The position numbers and the translations under genes were made by a program. The notes beneath the pieces were generated by a model that did no database searches, was not told the DNA's origin, and worked only from the letters and a program-made list of their open reading frames with translations. A stretch of DNA of 64,000 nucleotides, taken from assembly GCA_945957605.1 (NCBI GenBank), contig CAMFLR010000012.1:186001-250000 (forward strand), in the 5' to 3' direction. Position 1 is the first letter of the stretch; every line of letters begins with the position of its first letter. Shown here piece by piece: positions 61,899-64,000 of the stretch. The DNA comes from an uncultured Isosphaeraceae bacterium (GTDB lineage Bacteria > Planctomycetota > Planctomycetia > Isosphaerales > Isosphaeraceae).

Positions 61899-63533
61899 AT
61901 GCACGCCCGACTCCTGGCGATCGGCCTGATCATTTTGCTCACGCCCGCCGCGACTCACGCCGCCACAAAGCCCAACATCGTCATCATCATGGCCGACGAC
62001 ATGGGCTATTCCGACGCCTCGTGCTACGGCGGCGAGATTCATACGCCGAACCTCGATGCGCTCGCGAAAAACGGTGTGCGCTTCAGCCGCTTTTACAACA
62101 CTGCGCGGTGCTGGTCGTCGCGGGCCGCTTTGCTTACAGGCTATTACGCGCAGCAAGTGCGTCGCGACGTCATTCCCGGTGTCAAAGGAACCGGCGGCCA
62201 GGCCAATCGTCCGTCGTGGGCTCGCCTGCTTCCCGAAATGCTCAAGCCGCTCGGCTATCGTTCCTATCATTCGGGCAAGTGGCACGTGGACGGCGAAGTG
62301 CTCAAAGGAGGCTTCGACCATTCCTACAGCCTGAACGATCACGATCGCCACTTCTATCCCAAGTGGCATACCGAAGACGATCAACCGCTGCCGGCGGTCG
62401 ACCCTAGTTCAGGAAACTATTACTCCTCAACAGCCGTGGCGGATTATGCAATCAAGTATTTGAAAGATCATGCGAAAAATCATGCCGACACACCGTTCTT
62501 TACCTACGTCGCCTTCACCACGCCGCATTTCCCGGTTCAAGCACCACCCGAAGACATCGCCAAATACAAGCAAACCTACCTCCCCGGCTGGGACGCGCTC
62601 CGCGACGCACGTTTCAAGCGTCAACGGGCGTTGGGGCTCGCCGGTAGCGAACTCTCGGCAATCGAACGCGACCTCGGCCCGCCCTATCCCTTCCCCGAGG
62701 CGATCAAGAAACTTGGTCCCAACGAGGTCAATCGTCCCAAGCCCTGGAGCGAGTTGAACGACGATCAAAAGGCATTCCAGGTCGCGAAAATGGCCGTGCA
62801 CGCCGCGATGGTCGACCGAATGGACCAGGAAATCGGCCGGATCATCAATCAGTTAAGAGAGATGAAAACACTCGATAACACGCTCATTCTTTTCATGTCC
62901 GACAACGGCGCCAGCGCCGAGATGATGGTCCGTGGAGACGGCCACGACCCAAATGCCGCGCCCGGCAGTGGCGGTTCATACCTGAGCATAGGCCCTGGCT
63001 GGTCGAGCCTGGCGAATACTCCCTTCCGCCGCCACAAAACATGGGTTCACGAGGGCGGCATCGCCACTCCGCTGATCGCTCACTGGCCGAGCGGCATCAA
63101 GGCAAAAGACCAAATTCGCGACGAAGCGTGCCATCTGATCGACATCGTGCCAACGATTCTCGAAGTTACCGGAGCGCCCGAAATCAAAACCTGGGAGGGC
63201 GAACCCGTCCCCGCCGCCCCTGGCCGAAGCCTGGCGAAACACTTCGAAACCTCCAGCCCGGTTCACACCGATGACGGCATCTGGTGGCTGCACGAAGGCA
63301 ATCGCGCACTCTTAGTGAACGGCCTGAAACTCGTCGCAGCCAAGGACCAGCCTTGGGAACTCTACGATATGACGACCGACCGCTCGGAAGCCACGAATCT
63401 GGCGAGCGAGCGTCCAGAAAAGGTGAAAGAACTCGCCGCAATTTGGAATCGCCAGCTTCAAGAATTCAAAGCCCAGGCGACCAAGGGGCTCCCCGCTGAA
63501 ACGAATTCGCAGCCCAAGAAGAAGGCGAAATAG
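61899..63533 (+). CDS. Secreted arylsulfatase (type I sulfatase family)
   Basis: 544 residues. The signal peptide is LLAIGLIILLTPAATHA. Metal-binding Asp residues lie in IIMADDMGYSDASCYGG. The sulfatase active-site motif appears as NTARCWSSRAALLTGYY: the Cys to be converted to formylglycine is present, but the third position of C-x-(P/A)-x-R is Ser. Later ligands are FTTPHFPVQAP and LFMSDNGAS with a downstream HKTWVHEGGI. It should hydrolyse sulfate esters of polysaccharides outside the cytoplasm if the cofactor forms. Full length. Single gene; no formylglycine-generating enzyme gene in the window. Confidence 0.9.
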   Translation: MHARLLAIGLIILLTPAATHAATKPNIVIIMADDMGYSDASCYGGEIHTPNLDALAKNGVRFSRFYNTARCWSSRAALLTGYYAQQVRRDVIPGVKGTGGQANRPSWARLLPEMLKPLGYRSYHSGKWHVDGEVLKGGFDHSYSLNDHDRHFYPKWHTEDDQPLPAVDPSSGNYYSSTAVADYAIKYLKDHAKNHADTPFFTYVAFTTPHFPVQAPPEDIAKYKQTYLPGWDALRDARFKRQRALGLAGSELSAIERDLGPPYPFPEAIKKLGPNEVNRPKPWSELNDDQKAFQVAKMAVHAAMVDRMDQEIGRIINQLREMKTLDNTLILFMSDNGASAEMMVRGDGHDPNAAPGSGGSYLSIGPGWSSLANTPFRRHKTWVHEGGIATPLIAHWPSGIKAKDQIRDEACHLIDIVPTILEVTGAPEIKTWEGEPVPAAPGRSLAKHFETSSPVHTDDGIWWLHEGNRALLVNGLKLVAAKDQPWELYDMTTDRSEATNLASERPEKVKELAAIWNRQLQEFKAQATKGLPAETNSQPKKKAK

Positions 63534-63672
63534 GTGTGCTTTTCCATTGAGCATCCAGACGATGCTCGGCGTTTTTACGGGAATCGACCTGGGTGGCTGG
63601 GGCAGGACTGAGCTAAGCGAGAGAAGCCCCAACGTTTCAGGCTTCGCCTCCCTAAACTCGCCATTCCGACGC

Positions 63673-64000
63673 TCAAACACCGAAGCTACGTATCAGGTCA
63701 TTCCGTTGCTCTCGCGTCGCAATTGGATGACTGCTCGTCGGCGGCCGTTCGTCATGCGTACGGTCGTCGAGACTTCGCCCGGTCTTACCCTTGCGAACTC
63801 CGCCCCACTGTTTGAAGAAGAACGGAACGCCGGCGGCTGTGCTCTGATTTCGCAGGCTGCGAACCCAATCGGCCTCAAGTGGTCGCGCACCGTGACCACT
63901 CTCTCCTCCAACGATCATCCACGAAATACCGCTCAAATCGACGGTTCCCAAATCCTCGAGCAACGGTTCAACAGAGAGAAATCGCATCGCCGCGGGAGCC
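63673..64000 (-). CDS. Phage Gp37/Gp68 family protein (DUF5131), 3' part
   Basis: The reading frame enters from the right edge and stops at TGA 63673-63675; the 5' part is outside the window. The visible 108 residues carry MRFLSVEPLLEDLG, WMIVGGESGHGARPLEADWV and PFFFKQWGG, which are hallmark blocks of the DUF5131/Gp37-Gp68 family found in phages and in bacterial genomes. The family resembles radical-SAM-linked proteins and its role is unclear. One gene of phage type is not enough to call a prophage. Confidence 0.85.
   Translation of the reverse strand, partial: APAAMRFLSVEPLLEDLGTVDLSGISWMIVGGESGHGARPLEADWVRSLRNQSTAAGVPFFFKQWGGVRKGKTGRSLDDRTHDERPPTSSHPIATREQRNDLIRSFGV

Noticed and set aside
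63534..64000. Prophage at the right end
   Set aside because: Only one DUF5131-type gene is seen; no integrase, structural genes or attachment-site repeats lie in the window.

Overview
The window looks like chromosomal DNA of a planctomycete, most likely near the Isosphaeraceae. This rests on high-GC codon use, two DUF1559 pseudopilin-like proteins, a LEPR-XLL-type N-terminus, a Ser/Thr kinase with DWG in place of DFG, a PEP-CTERM protein, an arylsulfatase, a GH44 glycosidase, and many secreted proteins of unknown function. I see no rRNA or tRNA gene, CRISPR array, intact transposase or prophage. The far right end carries part of a phage Gp37/Gp68 (DUF5131) homologue.

Layout. 1-9.2 kb: a NoeA-like methyltransferase with a small membrane protein, a serine hydrolase, a LEPR-XLL/PQQ-repeat protein, a CbiX-like chelatase, an LRR protein, a beta-barrel protein and a pseudopilin. 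9.3-19.5 kb: two small unknowns, a DegT/StrS aminotransferase, then a leftward block: solute-binding lipoprotein, unknown, secreted esterase, HAD phosphatase, unknown and FG-GAP protein. 19.5-25.8 kb: a decayed gene, serS, mgtE and a serine hydrolase/esterase fusion. 26-39 kb: a rightward run of a pseudopilin, two tandemly duplicated carboxypeptidase-regulatory-domain proteins, a BD-FAE-like esterase, a GH44 glycosidase and two overlapping GT39-like membrane glycosyltransferases. 39-43 kb: a DUF4105 membrane protein overlapping a cNMP-fold/patatin phospholipase, a frameshifted small gene and a secreted protein. 43-49 kb: a DUF4375/MORN-type protein, a Ser/Thr kinase, two gene remnants, a zinc-ribbon membrane protein and a DUF1254/DUF1214 protein. 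49.5-64 kb: a mixed block with an MFS exporter, PEP-CTERM protein, two GNATs, an aspartate-type aminotransferase, ClpX, MutY, a cold-shock/DUF1294 fusion, a sulfatase and the DUF5131 fragment.

Most genes are single units or short operons. Tight coupling is seen at the methyltransferase (ATGA overlap), esterase-HAD (2-nt gap), the GT39 pair (ATGA overlap) and DUF4105-patatin (11-bp overlap). Several hairpin terminators are clear. The main non-genic signal is a family of hairpin elements with GGGTGCCA/TGGCACCC ends: two inverted copies of a roughly 75-bp element, a 115-bp relative and a short hairpin. Reading the longer gaps by eye also gave four gene remnants or frameshifted genes (19.9-20.7, 42.2-42.5, 45.1-45.4 and 46.8-47.2 kb).
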